This document shows positions 47,401 through 58,035 of a DNA stretch of 64,000 nt, piece after piece. Within the stretch, counting starts at the first letter, position 1; every line of letters starts with the position of its first letter. The stretch is from Paraphoma chrysanthemicola (lineage: Eukaryota; Ascomycota; Dothideomycetes; Pleosporales; Phaeosphaeriaceae): the NCBI GenBank assembly GCA_020744225.1, contig JAGMWG010000003.1:1240001-1304000 (forward strand), given 5' to 3'. The translations under genes and the position numbers were made by a program. The notes under the pieces are model-generated. The model was given only the letters and a program-made list of their open reading frames with translations. It was not told where the DNA came from and made no database searches.

Positions 47401-49088
47401 GCAGTGGACTGGTGAGATCGAGAATGCGATATAGAGCCTTCGAGGCTATGATTGGAGGCCCTCTGAGTTGAGGACTGTAAAGATGGACGAACTTCGGGCC
47501 CATCTTCAGGAATTGAATTTTCAGTGGCAACACTGTCCTGTGAGCGCTGATGGACGTTTGCCGCCGCACCCATAAAAGTTGGACCTGTTGCCGACATGCT
47601 GTTCAATCGGCTCTCTGAGCCGCGAGAGCTTGTGCTATCCGACATGAGGTCATCGAGTTGGAATTCCAGACGCTGATCAGAGTAGGAAGAATTTGAGCTC
47701 AGACTATTCAAAACCTTTCCGCCTCCCCTTCGCTGCTTTGAGACGCGCTCGATGACGTCGATAATTGTTTGTCGTTCCTTTTCGCGGCCGATTTGCTTGA
47801 GGGGAAGATTGAAGAAACAGCTAATATCCTTGGAGCCAACTTGGAAAGCCTTGAGACCCTCGACGTCGCCTTCGGATAGCAATTCGCGTATACGGTTGAG
47901 ATCATACTTCAGTCCTGAGGTTGAATGGTAGCGATCTTCAATGTTACGTTGTGTCATACGCTGGATCACGTCGGACAGAGCGTCGGGAATATCCATGCGC
48001 TTCGACGTGACAGGAGGTATCCGCTTGCTGATTACGCTCTGCATGACGTCCAACGCTGTAGAGCCATCAAAGGGGGTGGCGCCACAGAGCATGGTATAGA
48101 AAAGTATTCCAAGACTGTAGATATCCGTCCTGCTATCTGGTTCGGCCGGGAGTCTGCCCGTTTGTTCAGGAGCTATAAACGCAAGCTTGAGCTCAATGCC
48201 GACTTCACGGCTCAATGTATTCCATCCGGCGGAGGTAAGACCATTTTCGAACGACCTGGCTCCGCTGCCAAAATTGATCATTTTTACGATGCCATCGGAC
48301 GCAAAGTGGAACGCATCGCCGCGGAGTTCGCCGTGGACGGTCTCGTGGCCGTGGTGTAGTATTTCCAGGCACTCTGTTGCACCAACGGCGAAGTCCAAGA
48401 ATGTTCGCAGTGGAACACCGGTCGCTGGCTCCAAGGTAGACGAGCGCCAATCGTTCTCATTGTTGGTAAATCTGTACCAGTTGGGACCAAAGGAGACGAG
48501 GTCTTTCAAGAAATTTGGTCCTGGTGCTTCGAATATGCTCGCGACAAGCGGGTCCTCGCCAGGCTTGGCGGAGAGCCTCACGAACTCTATTGGCCGGACA
48601 AAGTGCCTACCGTTCGGGTCCGACTTCTTGACCACGATTTTGGAGAGTTGGAATTCGCGTTCAAGTCTCAGCGTCTGAGCTGAGACGCGACACACAACGG
48701 GCCTCCCATCGCGACTTATGTCGGTGGCAGTGCTGGTGGTGCGAGTTTGGGTGGTTGCCGCACTAGCATCCGATCCGGAACTCTTGTGGTTGCGCGCGAG
48801 CGACGGGCGACTTGAGTCGGGCGAGTGCGAGGAGCTGGGCGACGTTGCGGTGCTGCGTGAGGGCGGGCGCTCGCGGGAACCCTTCTGGTAGCCGAAGAAG
48901 TGCCAGTTGTCGTAGGACTGGGTGTGGATTAGCTGAGCGAATGCCTGCAGGCATGTCCGTCATAGAAGACTCACCGAGTGGAATGGCTCGATTTCAGGAT
49001 CCCAAACATAGTTGTGGAGCTCGAGCAGGCGCGCAAAAATGTGGGAGAAGCGCGCCGTCCGCCCTGTCTCTGCGTCGGTGGGCGCCAT
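41479..49088 (-). CDS. Group X hybrid histidine kinase with N-terminal pseudokinase
   Basis: Very large phosphorelay sensor of the fungal class X type (relatives of S. pombe Mak2/Mak3 and Candida Chk1). Exons 49088-48975, 48917-47394, 47298 (one base, uncertain), 47123-45184, 45125-44762, 44700-41959 and 41906-41479 sum to 2371 codons. Domains in order: a protein-kinase-like fold at about 112-390 (HGEL replaces HRD, NFG replaces DFG, APEQ kept); a STAND/AAA-type ATPase with P-loop GGATGLGKSRL near 570; a long helical TPR-like region; GAF near 1670-1820; HisKA with the phospho-His in ANVSHELRTPLNGVIGMSEL near 1897; HATPase (NLLSNSYKFTP, DTGIGIP, GGTGLGLSI); and a receiver at about 2162-2290 with phospho-Asp in LVLMDVQMP and the Lys in YLAKPV. 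It probably relays to an Ypd1-type protein; the signal, perhaps oxidative stress, is inferred from relatives. It is divergent from the ankyrin-DIL gene. Confidence 0.93.
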
Positions 49089-49748
49089 GTTATATGTCTT
49101 CACGGTGTAGCATCGGGCATGGTCTATGCGGTGGTGCAGGATATGGTGAGCGGACGCTCGAGCGAGCGGTGTCGGGAGATCACAGAGGCGCGATGGCTGC
49201 GACGGTCATGGTGGTTCCAGAGACTTCGCAGACGGACTCGAGGCGGCGGACCACGGTCAAAGGCACCTTCACGGCGCTTTTGGGAAGCCTCTGGCTGACT
49301 GATGGCAATGATATAAGCAGTAGCGCGGGTGCATGGCCAGCGAATCCCCACATCCACCAGGGCGGAGGACGCGATTGGGCTAGAGTGCTCCATCGGCGGT
49401 GCTACGTCCGACATCATCGAACAGTACCTAGTCGGACGAGGCGTAAGAGTCGAGCAGCCTCCATTGCCGTCCACCACGGCGATACATATTGCACCACAGC
49501 ACGCCTGTGACACGCACCGGGCGATGACTGCAGCCGCCTCTGAATGCATTTGAGACGCTGTTGCACTACGTAGCCGCACCTGGCCCCGGTCCACAACCCC
49601 ACTACCAGCCGTGTTACCGGGAGACCCTCGATAAATCCAAACATATGCATTGCGCACCACGGTAGCCACTGCCACGAGCAACCACCTTCACCTTCACCGT
49701 GACATCCAGCAGCCACGGCCCCGAGAGCAGCCACTTCAATGTCCCATC
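49089..49748. promoter_or_regulatory. Divergent promoter region, histidine kinase and Ank-DIL
   Basis: This 660 bp region separates the start codons of the two divergent genes. Overlapping GC-rich frames run through it on both strands, and one minus-strand frame extends into the Ank-DIL gene as antisense. No specific operator was identified. Confidence 0.5.
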
Positions 49749-52222
49749 ATGGAGTCGCCCGACCCCGAGCATGCCTTCCCCGGCGACGCGCCCAAGCCGC
49801 GGCAGCTCCCTGCGGACCTGCCCACCTCGCTGGACGACAGGCGCACAGTGAGCAGCATGAACGAAGAGACGGAGATATATGACGCCTGGCAGGGCGGCAG
49901 CACCTTCCTCACCACCCCGATGCCCGCTCGCCCGCTCAGCTTCAACCTCTCGCTCGACGATCCAACCTTTGGCGACGAGGACATGCACCAGCTCGAGGAC
50001 AGTGACAGCCGCCTCGTGCAGATGCTCGCCCACCAGGCCCGCCTGAAGAACGACAACGCCGGCGACGAGGCCAAGGTGGTCGCCGACGATAAGCTCTCGC
50101 ACGAGGAGAAAAAGGAAGCCCTGCAGGGCCTCTTCACATTGGCCGCATCCAATGGCGAGCTGGAGCGCGTCAAGCGCCTGCTGGATGGGAAGACCAAGGA
50201 GTACATCAACATCAATGGCGTCGATGCCGAAGGAACCCCGCCGCTCGTATATGCTAGCTGCTTCGGACACGAAGATGTAGCGGCTACCCTGATCGACGAG
50301 GGTGCAACGGTCGATATTCAGGACAAGAATCGGTGGACTCCACTCATGTGGGCCATGACCAACAGACACAAGGCCATCGTCAAGCTTCTGCTGGACCATG
50401 GAGCTTCGACAGACGTCAAGTCCTCAGGCGGTAGAACCGCATTCGATTTCGTCGAGCCCAACAGCGAGATCTCCGACTATCTACATGAGAGTGGCTATGC
50501 AATTGGCAACGCTGGAGTCGGCGACGACTTCTACAACTCCGGCTTCTCTCAAGACCGCTTCGAACAGGAAATGCAGGAGAACGACATGAAGCGGCGCATG
50601 ATGATGGAGAGCGCATTCAACCTAGAGGTCGACATAGGCAATCTAGGCCTCGATGAGCAGCCTGAGGTATGTATCTTTAATTTAGCGGTGTATAAAATTA
50701 ACATTTCCAGTCACCCGAAGAGCCTGAAGAAGAGTCACAAGAGTTCATATGGGATAGATGTCTGAATGATCAGATGTTCGTGTTCCAGGAGAGCGAGCTC
50801 GAGCGCATACTCGATATCATCATAACAAACATGACACCGCAACGATCGCCGTCGCAGAAGCCAGTACCTGCAAACATACTGTTCCTTAGTGCTCGATATG
50901 CGCATTACCATGCCAGCCCCGAACTCTTGGAAACACTACTAGTAGCAGCAATGAACAAGATCAACGAGGTTGTAGAAAGATATCAATGGGACATGACTGT
51001 GTTGGCGTTCTGGATGTCCAATGCGACATTACTCTTGCACTATCTGAAGAAAGATCCCGGTGTCATGGGCGCCACGACCCACTTCCAGCTCCAAATGGCA
51101 GAGCTGATCAATGAGATATTCATCCTGATCATCCGAGATGCCGAACGCAGAATGGATAAGAACCTCGATCAGGCTATGCTTGACCACGAGCCAATGCCTG
51201 GCTTCGAAGACGTGCAATTTCAGCACGAGTGGAAGATCTTCCGCTCGAAACCAAAAGCGAAGCCGCTTGAACCTATCGAGAAGAGGTTCCGACCACCGTC
51301 GCCCAAACGCAGAGCGCAGCCGTCGCCTCGAAACATAACATCGCTCCTATCCTCGACACTTTTTGTGCTGGACCTGTACGACGTTCACTCCGTCATCACG
51401 GCGCAGATCTTGTCGCAGCTCATCTACTGGCTGTCTGCTGAGATTTTCAACCGAATTATGTCCAACCGAAAATTCCTTGCGCGTACGAAAGCGATGCAGA
51501 TTAGAATGAACATCTCCACACTTGAGGACTGGGCGCGATCGAACAATCGACAACCGGAACACTATGAGAACGGATCGATGACCTCGACGGGTGACAACAC
51601 CATAGACTCTGCTAAACGTCATCTTGAACCACTTGTGCAGCTGCTCCAATGGCTGCAGTGCTTCTCTTCGCTTGGTGAGGATTTGGAGTCGCTTGTTGGC
51701 ACGCTTCAGCAGCTCACCCGTTTATCACCGCAACAATTGCTACATACCGCGAAGTACTATCGACCTGAGGTAGGCGAAAAGGGCCTTCCCAAAAGTGCCT
51801 CCAAGTACATCGTACACCTGCAGAAAGCTGCGGCTGATCGCAAGATCGCACGCGCTCGATCACCCAACCCGCAGCAAAAAGGCCCCGACTCCACACCCAC
51901 GACTCCGGTCAAGCCTACCGCACAAGGCACGATGGCGCCGTCGCCTGCACCATCACGGCTATCCGAAGATAGTGACAAAGACGAACCACCAGACGAGTTA
52001 CTATTAGATCCCTCATACATGCTACCATTTTCCTTACCTACCTCAACTGACATGCTTATCAGCTACGGAGCCGGGTTTGGGGGCGTCAACAGGGAAAGGG
52101 AAAGGAAATACATCCCGACAGTACCACCAGAGTTCCTGGCGAAGTTGGACTTGAACGGGGGAAACAAGAATGGTGGCTCGTATTATGGGGAAGCTCAGTG
52201 GAACGATCGGAGCTACGGGTGA
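49749..52222 (+). CDS. dil1: Ankyrin-repeat and DIL-domain protein (Dil1-like)
   Basis: Two exons, 49749-50666 and 50711-52222 (44 bp intron), 809 residues. Residues 1-115 are disordered and acidic. Ankyrin repeats cover about 120-240 (GLFTLAASNGELERVKRLL, TPPLVYASCFGHEDVAATLI, WTPLMWAMTNRHKAIVKLLL). The DIL (Dilute) domain, known from the cargo end of class V myosins, occupies about 400-680 (VLAFWMSNATLLLHYLKKD, IFNRIMSNRKFLARTKAMQI, LEPLVQLLQWLQ). The tail is Pro/Ser-rich. The same Ank plus DIL arrangement without a motor is known from fission yeast dil1. A link to polarised transport or actin is inferred from the DIL domain. The ATG at 49749 is the first in frame. Confidence 0.88.
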
Positions 52223-53058
52223 AGAACAGAGCATCAATTCGGTGTACTGCGAAGACCAATGCACAATCGCCTACAGATTCTGTTGCGTTGATTGAATTAG
52301 CCATCAACTAGGCTCCGTGGCCGGCGCACTACCACAGCTCGATGCGATGGTTCATGGCGCTCGAGACGATACGATACACCTCCACGACCCCACATACACC
52401 ACAAGCAGTTTGACTAGGGCAAAACCGCGAGGCGATAAGACGCATCCGATTCTTCGAAAACGCCGGCCGTGCAAGATCTCAGCACAAGCACTTTAGCATC
52501 AACCACTTTGTTGTACTTCACAGAGGCAATCTGATACAACTACGATACATTGCATCATTGGCGAGGTTCAATTCCGAGTTTCCTTATTCTACATCCTGCA
52601 TAGCGAGCGAGGGGATGTAATCTATATGTAGGATTACATCGGACTACATTTGGATATAATGCAATGGTGTCCTGGACTCAACGTCCATCCGAGTTATATC
52701 TTCGCCTACCATGTACATGTGCTGGCTCCCACAACATACTTCAATTTGCATATCATCCTTGCAGGTCGATGCACATTCCTTAGGCTTTTCGTCATCAGTG
52801 CAGTCTATTCCACAATTCTATTCCTCCGTCATCGGACCCTTTTCCTACGGCAAAACTAGGGTATCGGCGGATTCCGACTTATCTTCAGGTACCACTGCGG
52901 AGCTGCTCAGGGTCCAGCTACCCCACTATAGGTTCAGTGCCACCCCGCCATGGCTTCGCTGCTTGGCCTAAACATTTCTTTTCGCATTGAATCCAGCCCG
53001 AAGTCTGGCATTGCACAATCCTCACATATCTGACTCGCCTGTAAAGAAACAAAACATT
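52223..53058. other. Intergenic, dil1 3' region and allantoicase promoter
   Basis: About 840 bases without a gene. It holds a perfect 9-bp inverted repeat (52614-52640) and a GATAAG at 52434-52439, a site type bound by the nitrogen regulator AreA. That regulator controls purine-use genes in Aspergillus, but one site so far from the ATG is weak evidence. Confidence 0.5.
52614..52640. repeat. Perfect 9-bp inverted repeat with 9-base spacer
   Basis: GATGTAATC at 52614-52622 and its exact reverse complement GATTACATC at 52632-52640 flank TATATGTAG. The repeat lies about 390 bases after dil1 and 420 before the allantoicase ATG. It could be a hairpin in the dil1 mRNA 3' end, a dimeric protein-binding site, or chance. 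Confidence 0.6.
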
Positions 53059-54199
53059 ATGGAGATTCGTACTCTTTCGCCAGAAGATGTGAAGGGTGTT
53101 GCAACCAGTGCAGCGCGATCCATTCCAGCAGATCAGATTGATGCTACGTTCAGGTCACAATACACAGGTATGACTTCTCCTCCACATTTCCAACCTTATT
53201 GGACAAAGTACTAAGAACTCTTCAGACCTTATCTCTGCCCCACTCGGCTCCAAAATCCTGTCATTCAGCGACGAATGGTTTGCAGCAGCCGAGAACCTCA
53301 TCACACCTACTCCCCCCATCCGCAAAATCGGCGTCTTCACACATGCAGGAGCTTGGTACGATGGATGGGAGACACGTCGTCACAACACTGAACCCGCCGA
53401 TTGGGTCGTCCTGCGACTTGGAACTGCAAGCGGAAAGGTCGCTGGCGTTGAAATCGACACTGCATTCTTCAATGGCAACCATGCACCGGAGATTGCAGTA
53501 GAAGGTGCCTTCGTCACGGATGAAAAGGAGGAAGAGGAGGTCAAGAAGGCAGGATACTCGGGCTGGGAAACGATCCTAGCAAAACAAGAATGCGGGCCTT
53601 CACAGCGACACGGGTGGCTCCTCGACAGCATCACTGAGAAGGCATACACACACGTACGACTGCTGATGTACCCTGACGGCGGTATCGCTCGTTTCCGTTT
53701 GTACGGTAATGCCGTCCCGGTCTTCCCACAGGATACATCCGCCGTTTTCGAGCTCTCAGCGACGGTCATGGGTGGTGTAGCGACATCCTGCTCAGATCAG
53801 CACTTCGGCACAAAAGACAACCTACTCCTACCCGGTCGTGGAAAAGATATGGGCGACGGATGGGAAACGAAGCGCACACGTGGCGAACATGTTGATTGGA
53901 CAATTGTTCGCTTGGGCACGAAAGGCGAGATTGATAACATCGTTATCGACACCGCGCATTTCAGGGGCAATTTCCCCCAGAAGGTGCAGGTTTTCGCTGG
54001 AAGCTTTGACAAGGATCCTGCACATGATGACAAGGAGTGGGTGGAGGTACTGGAGCCACAGAAGAGTGGTCCGGATAAGGAACACGTGTACAAGGATGAG
54101 CTGAAGGAGGTCAAGGGGAGAGGATATACCCATGCCAAGCTAGTAATCATTCCTGACGGTGGTGTGAAGCGGTTCAGGGTGTTTGGAAAGAAGGTCTGA
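53059..54199 (+). CDS. Allantoicase
   Basis: Enzyme of purine degradation that splits allantoate into ureidoglycolate and urea, allowing growth on purines as a nitrogen source. Two exons, 53059-53167 and 53226-54199 (58 bp intron), 360 residues, the usual length. Two homologous allantoicase repeats are plain: first half AGAWYDGWETRRHNTE, DWVVLRLGT and GVEIDTAFFNGN; second half MGDGWETKRTRGEHVDW, IVRLGTKG and NIVIDTAHFRGNFP. Each ends in a (Y/I)PDGG(I/V)(A/K)RFR(L/V)(Y/F)G motif. The protein starts MEIRTLSPEDVKG; the ATG is the first in frame and lies in an A-rich leader. The stop is 100 bp from the stop of the convergent MOSC gene. No other purine gene is nearby. Confidence 0.95.
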
Positions 54200-54299
54200 G
54201 TCTAGCTAGACCAATTTGTATATTGAAAATATGAGTCCGCATACCAGAGCCACATGCGAGCTCGCCATCAGAATCTATCCTATAATTACCGTCTTAATA

Positions 54300-55621
54300 T
54301 TACGCGAGTCCGGGCCAGCCTATACCCTGTTAGCATATCCTCCATACAAGCTTTGCTCACAAACTTACTCCAAATGGTCAGCCCGTCATTCACCTTCTTC
54401 ACATTAACCCTGTCCCCAACCTTCACAACCTTGGGCCCCTTCCTCTTATCCCAAAAACTGTACCTCCCAAACACCGGGCTCCACTTCGCACCAATATCAA
54501 TTCTGCGATCCTTCTGCAATTTCTTCAAAACATCTCCGCTGGGCCCTACGCCCGGCTTGCCCGTCTCATAATCAATATTGATACTCTTACACCTGACGCA
54601 ATTATGCGCCATGGTGATTTCAACATCATTATTAATCGTGACTTTGCCCCAATAGTCTTCTTGATACGCTTCAAACGCGCCTTTAATCACGATATTCGGG
54701 CGGAACTTTTCAACATCCATTTCCGTACCCTCGGGCAGGCGCGACGATACGTCGTCCAGCGATGTCTGGCTGACAATCAAGTACGGCGCGCAATCGGCAA
54801 AGGAGATGCGCCATTGCGTCGACTGCGTCAAGCCCATGAGCGAATCGACGTAGTTGCGTGTAAACGGGATTTTGTCGCGGAGGAAGCGCGTCAACGGGTC
54901 TGGTTCAATGGGCTGCATGTCTTGGAACAAAACGGCTCGCGTGTTGGCGCCCAAGTATATGAATGTAACATCGTAGCCGAAACAGGAAGTGAACCATTCG
55001 TTGTAAGACTGCGGCATTCTAAAGGCGGGCGTTGGACTGCCGTGCATGGTTACTTCGTAGGACTCGAGTTTGGACACGTCCGGCAGGAGAGGAACGGTGA
55101 TGGAGGATTCTTTGGATTTGTCGCCGTATGCACGGAAAGTGATGCGCAGAGAACCGTCCGGGTCGTTGTAGCCGTGGATTTCTTGGAGGAATTGTGTCAT
55201 TTCGGGTTCGCGTGAGACGGCCATGTTTTTGGGTCCTTCCGGAGTGGATTTGATGAGCATGAATGTTCCTATTATATCTAATGAGCTAGATTGTTCTTGT
55301 ATTCCAAGTTTCGCAGAGTCAATTACGGTCATGTTTGAAGCCTTGTGGTGTACCCAATGCTTCTGTGACTTTGACGCCTCGTAGCGATTTGACCGGGTAC
55401 ACGTAGATCTAGCAGCTGGTCAGCTAATGGTGGGATGATGTAAGACAAATTTAGGAATGTACCTCAGAGATTTTCATCGCCGTTATCCTGTGAATTAAAG
55501 GACTCAAAAAGTTCAGGAGAAAGTACACTCCAAACGGGACCACACATAATGCCGTGATGAGGTACACCGGCGACACCTTCTCAATCTCGAATTTGCGTTC
55601 CTTGTCCCATGCCGACGACAT
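54300..55621 (-). CDS. MOSC-domain molybdenum protein, mARC-like
   Basis: Molybdenum-cofactor protein resembling the mitochondrial amidoxime-reducing component, which reduces N-hydroxylated compounds. Exons 55621-55463, 55408-55327, 55268-54369 and 54319-54300 total 387 codons (386 residues). A transmembrane anchor sits at about 19-45 (VYLITALCVVPFGVYFLL), followed by MKISEIYVYPVKSLRGVKV, the MOSC N-terminal start. HDRTFMLIK appears only after splicing intron 2. The MOSC core has FRPNIVIKG and the conserved Cys region NCVRCKSINIDYETG. The last exon is just 20 bases and supplies the end SWPGLA, matching the (F/S)WPGL end of this family; reading through the intron gives an unrelated tail. Exact substrate and location are inferred. 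Confidence 0.88.
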
Positions 55622-56347
55622 TGCGGCTACCAATCCTGTGGCAGGAGATCAGTTCTGGAGAACGGAAAATATGAAAGTTCTGCAGCTCGCGAGGCATGGC
55701 GACTGTCGAAGGGCGTAAGGACCCACGTGTTGTACGCCCAGAGCGCCCAGGTGGTAGTGGCGGATTGGTCGCCTTGCAGCTAACCGAGGTTGGAGATGAG
55801 GCTTATCGATAACAGCAGCGGAAGTCGTTCCGAGTCCGCGCACCCAACTTCGATTCCACGATTCATCACGCTTGAGCTTTCATCTCGACACTCGAGAAAC
55901 AACTATAGTCGTATGACAAACTTCAAGGATTAGAGCCTGGAGTAGAGGATCATAAGGCTAGTCCATTGCAAAAATCTCGACGGAGATCTTAACGTGTTGC
56001 ATTCGATCTCGGATCCCACTCTGACAGCTACTTGCAAGCCTTTACCTTAGAGATGACTTGAAATGCATCTACTACAGTTCTATGAAGTCCCATTCGCCTT
56101 GCTCGGCCACCTGAGTTCTCGAAATATCCTCATAGCCGTAGATTTTCTGCTATTTAGTGTCTATGTCTATGAGGACGTTGCGGATCTATCCGCTGCTACA
56201 TCAGCCTCCTTCGGGAATAAATAGCTCCGTACATCAACCATGTGGAGGAGGCGACACCCCAGTCACTTTCTCCGACTATTTGTATAGAGCTCCAAGGCTT
56301 CAGGTTTCTTTCCTCATTCAGGTGTCACACCAATAAATGCTGAAATC
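55622..56347. promoter_or_regulatory. Divergent promoter region, MOSC and FAD dehydrogenase
   Basis: About 730 bases between divergent start codons. An A/T-rich AATAAATA near 56215-56222 may act as the TATA element for the plus-strand gene at 56348. No coding frame was supported. Confidence 0.5.
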
Positions 56348-57940
56348 ATGGCATTACTTACATCCGAGCCCATCGACGTCCTCGTCGTAGGCTCAGGCAA
56401 CGCAGGCTTCTCCGCTGCCATTGCTGCCTCTGAAGCAGGAGCCAGCCGTGTCGTTCTTGTCGAAAAGAGTCCTAAAGACTGGGCCGGAGGGAATACCTAC
56501 TTCACTGCCGGGGCCTTTCGTATTGTCCACGATGGCGCCAGGGACTTGATCCCCCTCGTCAATAATGTCGATGCCGAAATCGCCAAACTCGTCGACGTGG
56601 ATCCATACACGGCCGAAGATTTCAGAACAGACTTTGATCGTATTTGTGCCGGACGCTCTGATCCCGCTCTCAGTCAGGCCCTGATTGACGATTCCAATGC
56701 CGCGGTCAAATGGCTCGCTCGGAATGGCATCAGATTTCAACTCTCCTTCAACCGCCAAGCATATAAAGTCAATGGTCGCTACAAATTCTGGGGTGGCCTA
56801 CATATCAAAACCGAAGGTCTCGGGCATGGCTTAATAGCAGACCACCAAGCCGCAGCTCGTCGGCGCGGCATCGAAGTATACTACTCCACGCCTGCCAAGC
56901 GCATCATGACATCCTCCTCAGGCGCTGTCACTGGCATCGTGGTCGAGCACAAAGGCCAAGACACAGTCCTTGAAACCAAAGCCATCATCCTCGCCGCAGG
57001 CGGCTTTGAAGCCAACCCCCGCATGCGCGCACAATATCTCGGCCCAACATGGGATCTCGCACGCGTGCGCGGCACACCACACAACACAGGCGAAGTGCTC
57101 GAAATGGCCATTCGCGACGTCAATGCCAAACAAGCAGGAAACTGGTCCGGCTGCCATTCCACCAGCTGGGACGCAAATGCGCCCGCCAACAGCGGCGATC
57201 GTGAGATCACAAACGAATTCACTAAATCGGGGTACCCGCTCGGCCTGATGCTCAACATCAACGGGCACAGATTCGTCGACGAGGGTATCGATCTGCGTAA
57301 CTACACGTACGCGAAATTCGGGCGCGCAATCCATGAACAACCCGACGGCGTAGCCTTTCAGGCATGGGATCAGCGTGCGATTCCATGGCTTCGCGCGGAA
57401 GAGTATCGTGATGAGCGAGTTGAGAAGATTTGGGGCGATACGCTTGAAGAATTAGCTCATAGCCTCGCTGAGAAGAAAGGTCTTGTTGCGCCAGAGCAGT
57501 TTGTTGAGACGATTGAGGAGTATAATAATGCGGTGCATGCGTTTCAGATTGCGAATCCGGATAGGAACTGGGACCCGGCGATCAAAGATGGACTTTCAAC
57601 GCAATCGGCATCGAAGAAGTTGGCTCTGGCAAAGTCTAACTGGGCGTTGCCCGTTGATAAGGGGCCGTTTTTGGCAGTCAAGGTATGTTGTGGTGTGACG
57701 TTCACGTTTGGTGGGTTGGCGGTCAATCCAGAGACAACGGCTGTCATTTCCTCGACGGACAGGGAAGTCGAGGGATTGTTTTGTGTGGGTGAGATGATTG
57801 GGGGATTGTTCTATGGGAATTACCCTGGAGGCAGTGGATTGACGTCAGGAGCAGTGTTTGGGCGGAGAGCTGGAACGGCTGCCGCGAAGTTGGCAAAGGC
57901 AAGGAAGGGTTCGAATACACCGCTGGAGTCTCGTCTCTAA
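56348..57940 (+). CDS. TcuA-like FAD-dependent dehydrogenase, SRL C-terminus
   Basis: Flavoprotein of the fumarate reductase/succinate dehydrogenase flavoprotein superfamily, closest in my memory to tricarballylate dehydrogenase TcuA. Single exon, 530 residues. An N-terminal dinucleotide-binding fold starts DVLVVGSGNAGFSAAIAA and continues with VVLVEKSPKDWAGGNTYFTAGAFR. Further family motifs are IILAAGGFEANPRM, NINGHRFVDEGIDLRNYTYA, VCCGVTFTFGGLAVNP and GLFYGNYPGGSGLTSGAVFG, the last closing the FAD site. The extreme C-terminus is SRL, a peroxisomal targeting tripeptide of the PTS1 type. Lack of introns in an intron-rich neighbourhood and a bacterial best-known relative could mean old transfer from bacteria, but that is inference. 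The actual substrate is unknown. Confidence 0.88.
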   Translation: MALLTSEPIDVLVVGSGNAGFSAAIAASEAGASRVVLVEKSPKDWAGGNTYFTAGAFRIVHDGARDLIPLVNNVDAEIAKLVDVDPYTAEDFRTDFDRICAGRSDPALSQALIDDSNAAVKWLARNGIRFQLSFNRQAYKVNGRYKFWGGLHIKTEGLGHGLIADHQAAARRRGIEVYYSTPAKRIMTSSSGAVTGIVVEHKGQDTVLETKAIILAAGGFEANPRMRAQYLGPTWDLARVRGTPHNTGEVLEMAIRDVNAKQAGNWSGCHSTSWDANAPANSGDREITNEFTKSGYPLGLMLNINGHRFVDEGIDLRNYTYAKFGRAIHEQPDGVAFQAWDQRAIPWLRAEEYRDERVEKIWGDTLEELAHSLAEKKGLVAPEQFVETIEEYNNAVHAFQIANPDRNWDPAIKDGLSTQSASKKLALAKSNWALPVDKGPFLAVKVCCGVTFTFGGLAVNPETTAVISSTDREVEGLFCVGEMIGGLFYGNYPGGSGLTSGAVFGRRAGTAAAKLAKARKGSNTPLESRL

Positions 57941-58035
57941 GTGATTCACGCTATAGCCTGTATTAATGACTTCGGATAGAGCTGTGTGCAATACGTTTTG
58001 TATGATCTGACAACAGGGTGGCTAGAATCGTTCCA

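Noticed and set aside
49614..50399. 261-codon minus-strand open frame
   Set aside because: It overlaps the first exon of the ankyrin-DIL gene in antisense; the sense frame has clear ankyrin repeats.
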